DNA of 64,000 nt, taken from the NCBI GenBank assembly GCA_003450735.1, contig DMEZ01000044.1:50700-114699 (forward strand). The letters run 5' to 3'. The DNA comes from Elusimicrobiota bacterium. Its GTDB lineage: Bacteria; Elusimicrobiota; Elusimicrobia; UBA1565. This document shows, piece by piece, positions 54,222 through 63,290 of this stretch (position 1 is the first letter of the stretch; each line of letters starts with the position of its first letter). The notes below the pieces were generated by a model that saw only the letters and a list, made by a program, of their open reading frames with translations, was not told the origin of the DNA and ran no database searches. Made by a program: the position numbers and the translations under genes.

Positions 54222-55667
54222 CTAGGCCTCTTTGGGTTTCTGGGCGGAAGGTTCCGAGGTCTCGCCCAGGATGCCGCCCGGGAGCGAGGCTTGCGGAGGC
54301 GGGGAGGGAGGGGTTTCTTCCTTATGCAGGTTGATGCGGCCTTCCCGCACGAGCTGGCCGAGCGCGTCGAGGACGCGGCGCTGCTCGTTGTCGGCGGCCT
54401 CGGCCGGCATCTGCCCCGTGAGCTCGACCTCCTGGGAGAGCCACTCGCCCACTCCGGAAGTGACCTTCGGGAGCATGGCGTCCTTGACCTCGGGGTGGCG
54501 CTTGAGGACGACCGCCAGGCTGCGCAGGGGCACCCGCCGCATGAGGATCTTGAGCTCGGCCTCGCTGAGCAGACCCAGGTCCTCGACGAGGACGATGCGC
54601 CGGCGCAGACGCTCGCCGAGGTCCGGGCTCTGCTCGCCCAAGGCCAAAAGCAGCTCGCTCTGCAGACTCGCCGGGGCGTGGCCGAGCAGCTCGGCGAGCT
54701 TGTGCTCGCCGCCCATCAGGTAGTTGATGCGCGAGCGGATGGAGTCTTCGACCGACTTCACCTGGGACTGGTCGAGCTGGGTGACGCGGCTCATGAAGGT
54801 GACGATCTTCTTGCGGATGTCGGGCGCGAGGGCCTGCAGGGCCTCGGAAGCCATGTTCGGAGGCAGGTAGTGGATGACGACCGCCGCGGTCAGCGGCCGG
54901 GCCTTCTGGAGGAGCAGGATGAGGGCCGGCATGTCGCGGGGCTGGATGAAGTTGAAGGGGTAGTCCGCCCGGGCCTCCGTCCAGTCCTCGGCGGCGGCCG
55001 CGGCGGCGGCCTCGGGGGGCGTCTCCTGGGGGAGGCCCAGGTCCGGCTTCTTGTCAACGGCGGCGGCCGCGGCGTCCTGCCGGGCCTTGGCCCACTCGCG
55101 CAACACCCCGATGAAGGGCTTCAGCGCCCCCTGGTAGAGGACGACGATGGCGCCGAAGACGACCACGAGCCAGAGGACCGAGAGCAGGCCGGAGGGCTGC
55201 TTGAAGAAGTCCGCCGGGGAGGCCGGCGGGGGCTTGCGGAACTTCATCTTCTCGACCGAGACCAGCTCGGGTTGGATGTTCAGCAGGTGGACGGCCTTCT
55301 CCCGGACGAACTTGATGTCGGCGTCCGAGGAGGCGTCCGAGACCAGGACGCTGACCGAGACGCTCTTGACCGTCGTGAGCGTGACCCCGAGGGGGTTGGA
55401 GGCGCGGGGGCTGGCGGCGAACATCGGCGGCACTCCGGGGAGGATGTCGTCCCGGCTTTCCTCGCGCTCCCGCTCCTTCTTGGTCTGGGTCTCCATCTCG
55501 ACGTTCGCGATGACGATGAGGTCCTCGGTGTTGAGGGCCTTGCGCAGGACGGACTCGAGCCGGCGCTCGATGGAAGCCTCGAGGCCGATCTTGGCCTCCA
55601 TCTCGCCGGAGGGGGCGGGGGCGGCGGAGAGGACGCAGGCCAGGACGGCGAACAGGAGGGCTTTCAT
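54222..55667 (-). CDS. FliF-FliG-like fusion protein
   Basis: 481 residues from ATG 55667 (TGATG with the previous stop; longer in-frame extensions are shadow sequence). Signal peptide 1-16. A FliF-like periplasmic part covers 22-145 (ERRLESVLRKALNTEDLIVI, then VKSVSVSVLVSD). A transmembrane helix lies at 159-184 and an Ala-rich linker at 196-230. FliG middle-like (about 238-350, IHYLPPNMASEALQAL) and C-terminal-like (350-440, RRRIVLVEDLGLLSEAELKILMRRV) domains follow. The tail is Pro-rich. Topology matches a rotor: membrane ring joined to the torque helix domain. FliF-FliG fusions are known to work in flagella, but here no other flagellar gene accompanies it. The ring-building first FliF domains are missing. 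Confidence 0.8.
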   Translation of the reverse strand: MKALLFAVLACVLSAAPAPSGEMEAKIGLEASIERRLESVLRKALNTEDLIVIANVEMETQTKKEREREESRDDILPGVPPMFAASPRASNPLGVTLTTVKSVSVSVLVSDASSDADIKFVREKAVHLLNIQPELVSVEKMKFRKPPPASPADFFKQPSGLLSVLWLVVVFGAIVVLYQGALKPFIGVLREWAKARQDAAAAAVDKKPDLGLPQETPPEAAAAAAAEDWTEARADYPFNFIQPRDMPALILLLQKARPLTAAVVIHYLPPNMASEALQALAPDIRKKIVTFMSRVTQLDQSQVKSVEDSIRSRINYLMGGEHKLAELLGHAPASLQSELLLALGEQSPDLGERLRRRIVLVEDLGLLSEAELKILMRRVPLRSLAVVLKRHPEVKDAMLPKVTSGVGEWLSQEVELTGQMPAEAADNEQRRVLDALGQLVREGRINLHKEETPPSPPPQASLPGGILGETSEPSAQKPKEA

Positions 55668-56539
55668 CACAGGAGGTCTCCCGGCTTGCCGCCTTCTTCG
55701 CCGAAGAGGTCGACCGTGTCGAGGCCGAACTCCCCGGTCTCCGCCTTGGGCGCCGGCGCGGCCGGCGGGGGAGCGGCGGGCGCCGCCTGGCCCGGGACCT
55801 GGCCCGGGGCCTGGACGACGACCACCGGCGCGCGGCTCGTGGAGATGGCCATGATCTCGGATAGGAGCTGGCCGACCGCCTTGGACAGGGCGGCGGCGGC
55901 CTCCTCGCGGGCCTTGAGGAAGCCTTTCTCGAGATGGATGAGGCGGTCTTCGCCCTTCTCGAAGCGTCCGCAGGCGAGATGGAGGTCCTCGATGCGGCCG
56001 GCGTGCTCGTCCAGGCGCGTCTTGAGCGCGTCCAGCTCGGCGAGGCGGGCTTGGACGGCGTGCAGATCTTCCTGGAGCGTGGAGGTCTCCGCGCGCAGGG
56101 GGTCGAGCCCGCGCAGGCGCTCCTCGGCCTGGGAGAGCTTCAGCTGGGTCTCGCGCAGGGCCTGGCCCTTGCGCTCGAGGTCGTCCTTGAGCTCGGCCGC
56201 GCGGGCCTTCTCCTCGTTCATCTGGTCGCGTAAAAGATGCACGGCGTTGGCGAGGAGGCGCACCTTCTCCTGGAGCGAGTTCACTTCGGCGACGTCGCTC
56301 AAGGTGGGCTCCGGGGGCAGGAGGGGGCCCCAGCCCTGGTGGGGCGCGGCGGCCTGGGCGGGCAGGAGGAAGATCGAGAGGTCGGGGATCTGGGCCGCTC
56401 GCCGCCATTGGCGGGGATAGGCGCCGGGCTGCTCTTCCGGGCAGACCAAGGTGTCCGCGTCGAAGCCCTCGATCGCGGGGATCTCCTCGCGCTCGCAGGG
56501 GCCGACCAGGCGGTCGTCGCAATACAGCCAGTATCTCAT
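55667..56539 (-). CDS. GYF-like N-terminal domain plus coiled-coil protein
   Basis: 290 residues, first gene of the motor operon. Residues 1-50 resemble the bacterial GYF_2 domain (YWLYCDDRLVGPCEREEI...DADTLVCPEE). About 85-235 is a long heptad-rich coiled coil (SLQEKVRLLANAVHLLRDQM). The rest is Pro/Ala-rich and ends in an acidic FGLDTVDLFGEEGG peptide. No signal peptide, so cytoplasmic. Its location and shape suggest a cytoplasmic partner of the FliG domain, perhaps a regulator or linker. Divergent from the M48 gene. Confidence 0.65.
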   Translation of the reverse strand: MRYWLYCDDRLVGPCEREEIPAIEGFDADTLVCPEEQPGAYPRQWRRAAQIPDLSIFLLPAQAAAPHQGWGPLLPPEPTLSDVAEVNSLQEKVRLLANAVHLLRDQMNEEKARAAELKDDLERKGQALRETQLKLSQAEERLRGLDPLRAETSTLQEDLHAVQARLAELDALKTRLDEHAGRIEDLHLACGRFEKGEDRLIHLEKGFLKAREEAAAALSKAVGQLLSEIMAISTSRAPVVVVQAPGQVPGQAAPAAPPPAAPAPKAETGEFGLDTVDLFGEEGGKPGDLL

Positions 56540-56616
56540 GCCGTGGGAAAGTATAGGCGCCCCCCTTTAAGGTTTCATGGCTGAAATGTTACGAAACTTT
56601 TATAGGATAGCCGCAT

Positions 56617-58683
56617 ATGAAATGCCCGAAATGCGTGAGCGCCGAGCTTGAGACCAAGATGGGCCCCCAGGGCAGCGCGGTGGACCTGTGCCCCTCCTGC
56701 CAGGGCGTCTGGCTCGACAACGGGGAGGTCTACCTGTACGCGAAGGACCCGCAGGGCGTCTTCCAGGCTCTCAAGGAAGCCTACGCCCAGGGCGCGCCCT
56801 CCCCCAGGACCTGCCCGCGGGACGGCTCCCGTCTCCAGCAGGTACGCCCCGGCGGCTCCTCCCTGGTCATCGACGCCTGCCCCTCCTGCGGCGGGGATTG
56901 GTTCGACAAGGGCGAGATCCAGCAGCTCAACGTCCTGCTCTCGAAGAAAGTCGACGCGAAATGCTCCCGCCCGGCGCCGTCTTTGCCCGACGTCCCGAAG
57001 CTGGAGAAGCGCCCCGCGCCCTCCGAAGGGATGAGGGGCCCGCTCCTGCCCGCCCTGCCGAACCTGGCCTTCCGCTCGGGCGGGGTGCTGATCTCCCTGT
57101 ACGCCATCCTGGTCGCCTTCTTCGCCGCGCTGTCCCTATTCTTCAAGGTCGACATCGGCTACGCCTTCCTGGCCGCGGGCCTGGGGATCGTCTTGAACTT
57201 CCTCCTCGGCCCGACCCTGATGGACTGGAGCCTGGGCTGGATGCACCGCTTCCGTTGGATCACCCACCAGGAGCTCCCCGGGGACTTGAAGCCCTTCCTG
57301 GAGCGGCTCTGCCTGGACGAGCGCATCCCCCTGCCGCGCTGCGGCATCATCGAGGACGGCAACCCGAACGCCTTCACCTACGGCCACACGCCGGGCAACG
57401 CGCGGCTCGTGCTCACGCGCGGGCTCATCGACCTCCTGGATGAGGACGAGCTGAAGGCCGTGGTCGCCCACGAGGTCGGGCACATCACCCACTGGGACAT
57501 GGCCTTCATGACCCTGGCGGCCCTGGTGCCGGCCATCCTCTACGTGATCTACAGGATCTGCATGAAGGCGAGCCGACGCCGCTCCTCGAGCCGGGGCAAG
57601 GGGGGCAACCCCCTGCCGTTCATCGGGCTCGCCGCGCTCCTGCTCTACTTCATCACGCAGTACGTCGTGCTCTTCCTCTCGCGCACGCGCGAGTACTACG
57701 CCGACCGCTTCGCCGGGGCCGCTTTGCGCGCGCCGGGCAAGCTCGCCTCGGCCCTGGTCAAGATCGCCTACGGCCTGGCCGGGCGCCGGGACGAGAAGGC
57801 CGAGGAGGGGAAGGAGGAGCCGCTCGGGCTCTCGGCCGTGAGGTCCTTCGGCATCTTCGACCCGGTCGGCGCGCGGGGGCTCGTGGCCGCTTCGCTCGTA
57901 GGGACGCAGGGGCAGCTCTCCAAGCAGAACATCATGGCCGCGATGCAGTGGGACCTCTGGAACCCCTGGGCGGGCTTCTTCGAGCTCAGCTCGACGCACC
58001 CTCTGCCCGCCAAGCGCATCGAGGCGCTGGGCCGCCAGGCCGAGAGCATGGCCAAGGAGCCTTTCGTGCGCTTCGACTTCCAGCAGCCCGAAAGCTACTG
58101 GGACGAGTTCCTGGTGGACGTCCTCGTGCTCTACCTGCCCTGGATGCTGGCCCTGCTGGCCGTGCTGGCCTGGAACATGGTCCCCGGCGCCCTGCCGCTC
58201 AAGGCCTGGTACTGGAACGCCCTGGGCCTTTGGGCCGTGGGCTACCTGTTCCAGGCCCACCTCTCCTACCCGAGGTCGGACGTCCTGCCCGCATCGGTGG
58301 CCTCTCTGCTCAAGCAGGTGAAGGTGTCGGGGGTGCGGGGCATCCGGGTGAAGGTTTCCGGGAAGATCATCGGCCGCGGCATCCCGGGCTACCTGCTCTC
58401 CGAAGACCTCGTCCTTCAGGACAAGACCGGTTTCCTCACCCTCGACTACCGCCAGCCCATGGCCTTCCTCCAGTGGGTCTTCGCGCTCTCCTCGGCGGGG
58501 CGGCTGGTGGGCCAGGAGGTGGAGGCGGAGGGCTGGTACCGCCGGGCGCCGGTGCCCTTTTTGGAGCTGAGGAGCATCCGGGGAAGCGGGGGAGAGTCCT
58601 TCAACTGCTACACGCTGGCGGCGAAGTTCGCCTTCGGCGGGCTCGTGCTGGCCGCGGCCGTGTTCTTCGGGCTGGGCTGGTAG
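56617..58683 (+). CDS. M48 (HtpX/Ste24-like) membrane metalloprotease with TFIIB-type zinc ribbons
   Basis: 688 residues. Residues 1-110 hold two zf-TFIIB motifs: CPKC with CPSC (Cys3, 6, 25, 28), and a second, CPRD with CPSC, in which one Cys is replaced by Asp. Transmembrane helices at about 155-200 precede the M48 domain: HEVGH at 285-289 with Glu286 catalytic, further membrane helices around 295-315 and 332-355, and the third zinc ligand Glu358 in SRTREYYADRFAG. The C-terminal part (about 500-688) has more helices and a beta region. It is probably a quality-control protease of membrane proteins. Its stop is directly back to back with that of folB. Confidence 0.88.
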   Translation: MKCPKCVSAELETKMGPQGSAVDLCPSCQGVWLDNGEVYLYAKDPQGVFQALKEAYAQGAPSPRTCPRDGSRLQQVRPGGSSLVIDACPSCGGDWFDKGEIQQLNVLLSKKVDAKCSRPAPSLPDVPKLEKRPAPSEGMRGPLLPALPNLAFRSGGVLISLYAILVAFFAALSLFFKVDIGYAFLAAGLGIVLNFLLGPTLMDWSLGWMHRFRWITHQELPGDLKPFLERLCLDERIPLPRCGIIEDGNPNAFTYGHTPGNARLVLTRGLIDLLDEDELKAVVAHEVGHITHWDMAFMTLAALVPAILYVIYRICMKASRRRSSSRGKGGNPLPFIGLAALLLYFITQYVVLFLSRTREYYADRFAGAALRAPGKLASALVKIAYGLAGRRDEKAEEGKEEPLGLSAVRSFGIFDPVGARGLVAASLVGTQGQLSKQNIMAAMQWDLWNPWAGFFELSSTHPLPAKRIEALGRQAESMAKEPFVRFDFQQPESYWDEFLVDVLVLYLPWMLALLAVLAWNMVPGALPLKAWYWNALGLWAVGYLFQAHLSYPRSDVLPASVASLLKQVKVSGVRGIRVKVSGKIIGRGIPGYLLSEDLVLQDKTGFLTLDYRQPMAFLQWVFALSSAGRLVGQEVEAEGWYRRAPVPFLELRSIRGSGGESFNCYTLAAKFAFGGLVLAAAVFFGLGW

Positions 58684-59052
58684 TCAGGCCGCCGGGCGCT
58701 CGCGGCGGATCTCGACGGTCACTTCCGCGACCTTGGGCATCGAGGCCGGGCTCTTGCTCGCGCGCACCGTGACGGCGCGGATGCGGGGGTCGAAGCCCAG
58801 CACGATCTGAGCCGTGTCCTCGGCAAAGCGCTCGAGCAGCTTGGACTTGCCTTTCTCCGAGGCCGCGCGCACCTTGGCCTCGAGCCCCTGGTAGTCCACC
58901 GCGTCGCGCAGGTCGTCGGTGAGGCCGGCCTTGATGAGGTCGGCCTCGATGCCGAGGTCGAGGCGGATGGACTGGTGCTTGGCCCGTTCGGCCTCCTCGG
59001 TGCCGATGCGGCACTTGAGGGCGATGCCGGCGAGCCAGAGGGTGTCGCTCAT
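58684..59052 (-). CDS. folB: Dihydroneopterin aldolase
   Basis: 122 residues, the usual length. It converts dihydroneopterin to 6-hydroxymethyl-dihydropterin in folate synthesis. Motifs: CRIGTEEAERAKHQSIRLDL at the N-terminus (written in parts: IGTEEAER, QSIRLDL), the conserved Tyr-containing VDYQGLEAKV, LLERFAEDTAQIVL, and a C-terminal VTVRASKSPASMP strand with the active-site Lys region. The ATG overlaps the stop of the TldE-like gene (ATGA). No other folate gene is nearby, so its presence in this operon is unexplained. Confidence 0.9.
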   Translation of the reverse strand: MSDTLWLAGIALKCRIGTEEAERAKHQSIRLDLGIEADLIKAGLTDDLRDAVDYQGLEAKVRAASEKGKSKLLERFAEDTAQIVLGFDPRIRAVTVRASKSPASMPKVAEVTVEIRRERPAA

Positions 59053-60893
59053 AGCCCCGAGAAGTACGGATGCTTCAGGTGCGGCGGCTTCTCGGGCTTC
59101 TTCTCCGTCTTCTTGAGCTCCATCTCGGTGAGCAAGACCGAGGGGCAGAGGATGCTCGCCTGGGTCTGCCCGCGGTTCCTCTTGTTGGGCCCGAGCTGGT
59201 AGAAGTTGTAGACGAAGTTCCGGTCCGAGGCCGCGGCCACGTCCCGCAGGGCGCGCAGGGTGACTCCCGAGAACTGGGCGTTGCGGAGGAGCTCTTCCTT
59301 GCCCGTGCGCGCGTCCAGCTTGTAGACCAGCACCGGGGCGGCCAGGAGGTCGCCGGCCTCCTGGTCGTCCTCCTCGGCGATGCGCCGCACGATCAGTCCG
59401 AAGCTCTGGCCGAACTCGGCGGCCCGCTTCTGGAGCTCCCGGCGCAGCTCGTGCATCGGCGCGGTCTTCTCGGCCCGCACGACCAGCGTGCCGATGCGCG
59501 CGGTCGGGAACTCGCGCATCGTCCCGCGGCCGTGGCCGTTGGAGCGGCGGCGCTCCTTGACCGGCGTGCGGCTCATGAGCAGGTCGGTGAGCCGGCCCTT
59601 CTCGACCAGGGTCACCTTCCGCGCGGGGATGCCTTCGTCGTCGACCCCGTAATGGCCGATGAGGGGCGTGCCGCCGAAGCTCTCCCGCGCGGGGTCGTCG
59701 TAGACGTCCAGGAGCGGCGAGGCCACCCGCAGGCCGAGCCGGTCGGCCAGCTCGCCGGACTTGAACTGCTCCTTGACCCGCTCCTCCTCCACCCACAAGG
59801 AGCGCGGGGTGGCGATGTTGCGCGCGAGCAGCTGGTTGAAGAACTCGGCCGCGGCCTGGTCCTCGAAGAGGACGGGGCCGATGTAGGGCTCGGCCAGGGG
59901 AGCCTGGGCGAGGGCGCTCACGTCCTCGGCCAGCTTCACGGCCTCCTCCTTGAGCGCCTCCTCCGCGGGCAGGTCGGCGAGCTTCTGGCGGATGACGCGG
60001 CGGCGGTCGGCCACCTTCATGCCGTCCTTGGCCTGGGCCGAGGCCGAGAAGACGATCTCGTAGTCGTCGGCCGGCTTGAGCACCTTGCGCCCCTCGCTGT
60101 CGGCGAAGCGTTCGGCGCGCTGGGTGAAGTAGAGGTTGACCGAGGACGCCTGGATCAGGGGGTACTTCCGGAACACCTCCGAGAGCCTGCGGACGAGGCC
60201 TTCCCAGCGGGCCTGCTCGTAGGGGGACTCCTGGGGCTTGAGCGCGGCGGTGCGCACCGGCTCGGTGGAGAGGTCGGGGAGCTCCTCGGTGATGTTCTTG
60301 GCGTTCTTGTACGCCTTCTTCTGGGAGAGCTTCTCGACCGCGTGCTTATAGGCCTGGTCGGCCGCCGTCCAGAGGGCCGCGCGCAGGGCGTCGTAGTCGT
60401 CCTCGAAGGGGGCCCACTCCGTGAACGGGCCGAACTGCCAGTAGTCCTTGCCGACGTAGTTCATGTTGTCGAAGGACGGCTCGCCCACCCGCAGGATGAC
60501 GCGGGCCGTGCGGCTGCGGGAGGCGTTGGGGTCCTTCACGGCCCCGAAGGAGCCTTCGACCTCCAGGCGGTAGTTGTCCTGCACCGTGGCCGAGACGAAA
60601 TAAGGCTTGCCCAGCTTCTCCATCTGCAGGCGCGCGATCGAGCGCTTGATCTCGTCGTCCATGGCCCGGAACACCGGGTCGCTCTTGGCCAGGCCCAGAT
60701 CCATGCCCGGCAAGGACACGGCGTCGGCGGCCTCGACGGGCGGGGCGGCCCTGGCGGGCTCGGGAGCCGGCGCGGGGCGAGGCCGGGGGGGCGCCTCGTC
60801 GACGGCTTCGATCTCGTCGACCGGCTCGGCCGCGTCCTGGGCCAGGGCCGGCAGGGCGAAGAGCAGGCAGAAGAGCGGGGACAGGCGCTTCAT
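59049..60893 (-). CDS. Exported TldD/TldE-like protein lacking the zinc-binding motif
   Basis: 614 residues with a signal peptide (MKRLSPLFCLLFALPALAQ), then a Pro/Ala-rich linker (25-55) and a TldD-superfamily body. Homologous blocks with the next gene upstream include EPYIGPVLFEDQAA, YDDPARESFGGTPLIG and SNGHGRGTM. Where TldD has HExxxH, this protein has NQLLAR, so it cannot bind zinc that way and would be the TldE-type partner. GGGAGG lies 7 nt before the ATG. Its start overlaps the TldD-like stop (ATGA), so a heterodimer is likely. Classic TldD/E are cytoplasmic; an export signal on both is unusual. Confidence 0.8.
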   Translation of the reverse strand: MKRLSPLFCLLFALPALAQDAAEPVDEIEAVDEAPPRPRPAPAPEPARAAPPVEAADAVSLPGMDLGLAKSDPVFRAMDDEIKRSIARLQMEKLGKPYFVSATVQDNYRLEVEGSFGAVKDPNASRSRTARVILRVGEPSFDNMNYVGKDYWQFGPFTEWAPFEDDYDALRAALWTAADQAYKHAVEKLSQKKAYKNAKNITEELPDLSTEPVRTAALKPQESPYEQARWEGLVRRLSEVFRKYPLIQASSVNLYFTQRAERFADSEGRKVLKPADDYEIVFSASAQAKDGMKVADRRRVIRQKLADLPAEEALKEEAVKLAEDVSALAQAPLAEPYIGPVLFEDQAAAEFFNQLLARNIATPRSLWVEEERVKEQFKSGELADRLGLRVASPLLDVYDDPARESFGGTPLIGHYGVDDEGIPARKVTLVEKGRLTDLLMSRTPVKERRRSNGHGRGTMREFPTARIGTLVVRAEKTAPMHELRRELQKRAAEFGQSFGLIVRRIAEEDDQEAGDLLAAPVLVYKLDARTGKEELLRNAQFSGVTLRALRDVAAASDRNFVYNFYQLGPNKRNRGQTQASILCPSVLLTEMELKKTEKKPEKPPHLKHPYFSGL

Positions 60894-62596
60894 TTTCGTC
60901 CTCCCTTGTCGTCCTGGTAGGGCGGAGGCAGGAGGGGAGGCTTCTCGGAGGATTTCTCCTTCTTCTCCACCTCCAGCTCGCTGAAGAGGATGCTGGGGGC
61001 CACGCCCGAGACCGGTACCCAGCCGGACTCGGCCCCGCAGGAGCCGTTGAAGACGTCCACGTCATCGGCCGCGGCGATGATCTTGGTGAAGGACGTGAGC
61101 GGGGTGCCCACGATGTCGACCCCGCGCACCGGCTCGTCCGGCCGCCCGTCCGGGTAGACGCGGTAGACGAGCAAGGGGATCACCTTGAAGGACTGGGGCA
61201 TGTAGCGGTTGGTCATCGTGAAGCCGCCCGAGATGTCCTCGAAGACCAGGCCGTAGGGCTTGTTCTGCCGCTTCACCTCCTCGATGAGCTGGACGCGCAG
61301 CTGGTCGTAGGGCACGGTGACGGAGGCTACGACGACGGTGTTGCCCATGCGGGGCACCACGTCGTTGCCCGCCGAGCGCCGCGCGTGCCCGTTCGAGTTC
61401 GGGAAGCCCTTGATGGGCATGCGCGACATCAGGAAGTTCCGGAGCACCCCGTCCTCGATCAGGGTGAGGCGGGAGGGCGCCACGCCCTCGTCGTCGTAGC
61501 GGTAGGCGCCCCGCAGGAAGGTCTTGCCCTGGCGCTTCAGGGTCGGGTCGTCATAGACGCTGATGAAGGAGGCCGTGACCGGCTTGCCGAGCATCTTCTT
61601 GAAGGTCTGGCCCTCGTCCTCCATCTTCTGGCGGTGCCCTTCGAAACGGTGGCCCATGATCTCGTGGAAGTAGACGCCCGCGGCGCGGTTCTTGATGATG
61701 GCCGGGCCGATGTAGGGCTCGGTGAGCGGGGCCTTGCGCAGGGCCTCGAGCTCGGCGGCGGACTTGCGGATGTCGGCGAGGATCTTCTCCTCGGAGGGGA
61801 AGTCCGCGTAGACTTCGCCGTCGTAGCTCTCGTAGCGCTCAAGGTCGAGGCCGTCCTCGGTGCGGCTGGAGAGGTGGTAGCTGAGGCGGAGGTACACGTT
61901 GCCCGTGACGACGCTCGTCCCCTCGGAGTTGAGGATATAGCGGTTCTCCGCCCGCGCCGAGAGGCTGATGCCCGAGTCATAGACGAAGGGGTAGTCCTTC
62001 ATGGCCGCAGATAGCCGCTTGAGCCGGCCCTTCCAGTCTTCGGCGTCGGCCTTCGGCAGCTCGGCCTTCTCATAGAAGGAAGCGGGCGGCTCCTTGGAGA
62101 AGTCGTCGGAGTCGTCCTCTTCGCTCGCCGTGATGGCCTTGTTGGTCTTGACCTTCTCAAAGCGCTTCACCGCGCTCTTGAAGGCCTCCTCGGTCCTCAG
62201 CCAGGCGTCGGCGCGCAGGGCGTCGGGGTCGTCGTCGGAGGACACTTCCGTCCGGACGGTGGGCGACCAGTCGTTCCACGACTCCCGCCCCTTGATCTGG
62301 TGGGTGTTGTCGAACCTGGGGTCGCCCACGCGCACGTCCACGTCGAGGGTGCGGTAGCGGTGCTCGGATTCGGTCTTGAGGCCGCCGAGGTCGGCCGAGA
62401 GGTCGAAGGTGCGGGTGTCCCGCAGCTCGTAGGCCAGGAAGTAGAGGGGCACCTTCTCGGCGCTCTTGAGCCCCTGGAAGTCCCGGTCGAGCTCGGCGCG
62501 CAGGGCCTTGAGCACCGGGTCGCCCTCCGGCCCGGCCTGGGCTTGGGCGGAGGCGGGGAGGAGGAGCGCCGACAGGAGAAGGGGGAGGAAGGTCAT
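60890..62596 (-). CDS. tldD: Exported TldD-like metalloprotease
   Basis: 568 residues from ATG 62596; the in-frame region upstream overlaps the toxin gene and is not coding. A signal peptide (MTFLPLLLSALLLPASAQA) is followed by the TldD N-terminal domain and the metal site HEIMGH (His311, Glu312, His316) in GVYFHEIMGHRFEGHRQ. Downstream blocks ISVYDDPTLKRQGKTF, DDEGVAPSRLTLIEDG and SNGHARRSAG are typical, as is the late Cys region (SCGAESGWVPVSG). TldD/TldE trims unfolded peptides and some natural-product precursors. Here the pair would act outside the cytoplasm. It starts 31 nt after the toxin gene and may share its transcript. Confidence 0.85.
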   Translation of the reverse strand: MTFLPLLLSALLLPASAQAQAGPEGDPVLKALRAELDRDFQGLKSAEKVPLYFLAYELRDTRTFDLSADLGGLKTESEHRYRTLDVDVRVGDPRFDNTHQIKGRESWNDWSPTVRTEVSSDDDPDALRADAWLRTEEAFKSAVKRFEKVKTNKAITASEEDDSDDFSKEPPASFYEKAELPKADAEDWKGRLKRLSAAMKDYPFVYDSGISLSARAENRYILNSEGTSVVTGNVYLRLSYHLSSRTEDGLDLERYESYDGEVYADFPSEEKILADIRKSAAELEALRKAPLTEPYIGPAIIKNRAAGVYFHEIMGHRFEGHRQKMEDEGQTFKKMLGKPVTASFISVYDDPTLKRQGKTFLRGAYRYDDEGVAPSRLTLIEDGVLRNFLMSRMPIKGFPNSNGHARRSAGNDVVPRMGNTVVVASVTVPYDQLRVQLIEEVKRQNKPYGLVFEDISGGFTMTNRYMPQSFKVIPLLVYRVYPDGRPDEPVRGVDIVGTPLTSFTKIIAAADDVDVFNGSCGAESGWVPVSGVAPSILFSELEVEKKEKSSEKPPLLPPPYQDDKGGRK

Positions 62597-62627
62597 GGGG
62601 CAAGGATAGCGAAGCGGACAGGGAGCG

Positions 62628-63290
62628 TCAATAGCCGAGGCGTTTGCCGACGATCTTCGGGGTCTCCTTCTCGAAGAAGGAGCGGGTCTTTTCCCAGGAG
62701 ACGCGCTTGAGCAGGCGCGGCATCGGCTCCTTCTCGGCGTCGTCGAAATAGACCAGGGCCCGAGCGGCTTGCATGAGCAGGTCAGGATGGGACGGATAGC
62801 GCGCGGCGGCGCAGCGGAGAGCCGTTTCCAGGCCGATGCGGATCGCGATCTCATGCAGGTCGATGAAATCCTTCTTCGTCCCCCGGCCGATCACGGCCGA
62901 GACCTTCATCGCGGCGATGTCCTCGGGGGAGGCGACCGCGATGCCTTTCCAGAGGTCCGGCGGCTTCAGCAGAGGATAGGGATAACGCAGGAAGCTGACG
63001 CGCGTCCCCTCCAGGCGGAGATGGCAGGTCCCGTCCCGCTCCTCCTCGACCTCGACAGGGCCCGAGGCCCGGAGCGCTCCCAGCAGCTGCGAGCGTTCCG
63101 GCGCGCCCAAGGAATCCTCCGGGGAGAAGAGGTCGAGGTCCAGGGATAGACGGTGGCCCCAGCGGAGGGCAAGCCCCGTCCCGCCCGCGAGATAGAACTT
63201 GTACGCCGCGGGGGCGAGGCGTCCGGCGGCTCTCAGTCCGCCGGCGTCCAGGACTTCTTCGTGCCAGCTCAATTCCCTGCGTCGAGCCAT
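62628..63290 (-). CDS. AbiEii-like nucleotidyltransferase toxin
   Basis: 220 residues starting at ATG 63290, 22 nt inside the end of the antitoxin gene. The nucleotidyltransferase core FYLAGGTGLALRWGHR-LSLDLDLFS has the Gly pair (36-37) and the metal-binding Asp51 and Asp53. The later motif MKVSAVIGRGTKKDFIDLHEI is typical of AbiEii/AbiGii/MenA-type toxins, which inactivate tRNA or other targets by adding nucleotides. Complete and apparently intact. The target cannot be read from sequence. Confidence 0.88.
   Translation of the reverse strand: MARRRELSWHEEVLDAGGLRAAGRLAPAAYKFYLAGGTGLALRWGHRLSLDLDLFSPEDSLGAPERSQLLGALRASGPVEVEEERDGTCHLRLEGTRVSFLRYPYPLLKPPDLWKGIAVASPEDIAAMKVSAVIGRGTKKDFIDLHEIAIRIGLETALRCAAARYPSHPDLLMQAARALVYFDDAEKEPMPRLLKRVSWEKTRSFFEKETPKIVGKRLGY

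Noticed and set aside
55668..56522. N-terminal extension of the FliF-FliG gene (766-residue version)
   Set aside because: The extension is out-of-frame overlap with the GYF/coiled-coil gene and is Arg/Pro-rich nonsense; the ATG at 55667 gives a signal peptide and TGATG coupling.
51218..56539. Fragment of an ordinary flagellar operon
   Set aside because: No other flagellar gene is present, FliF and FliG are fused and shortened, and the flanking genes are unrelated to flagella.
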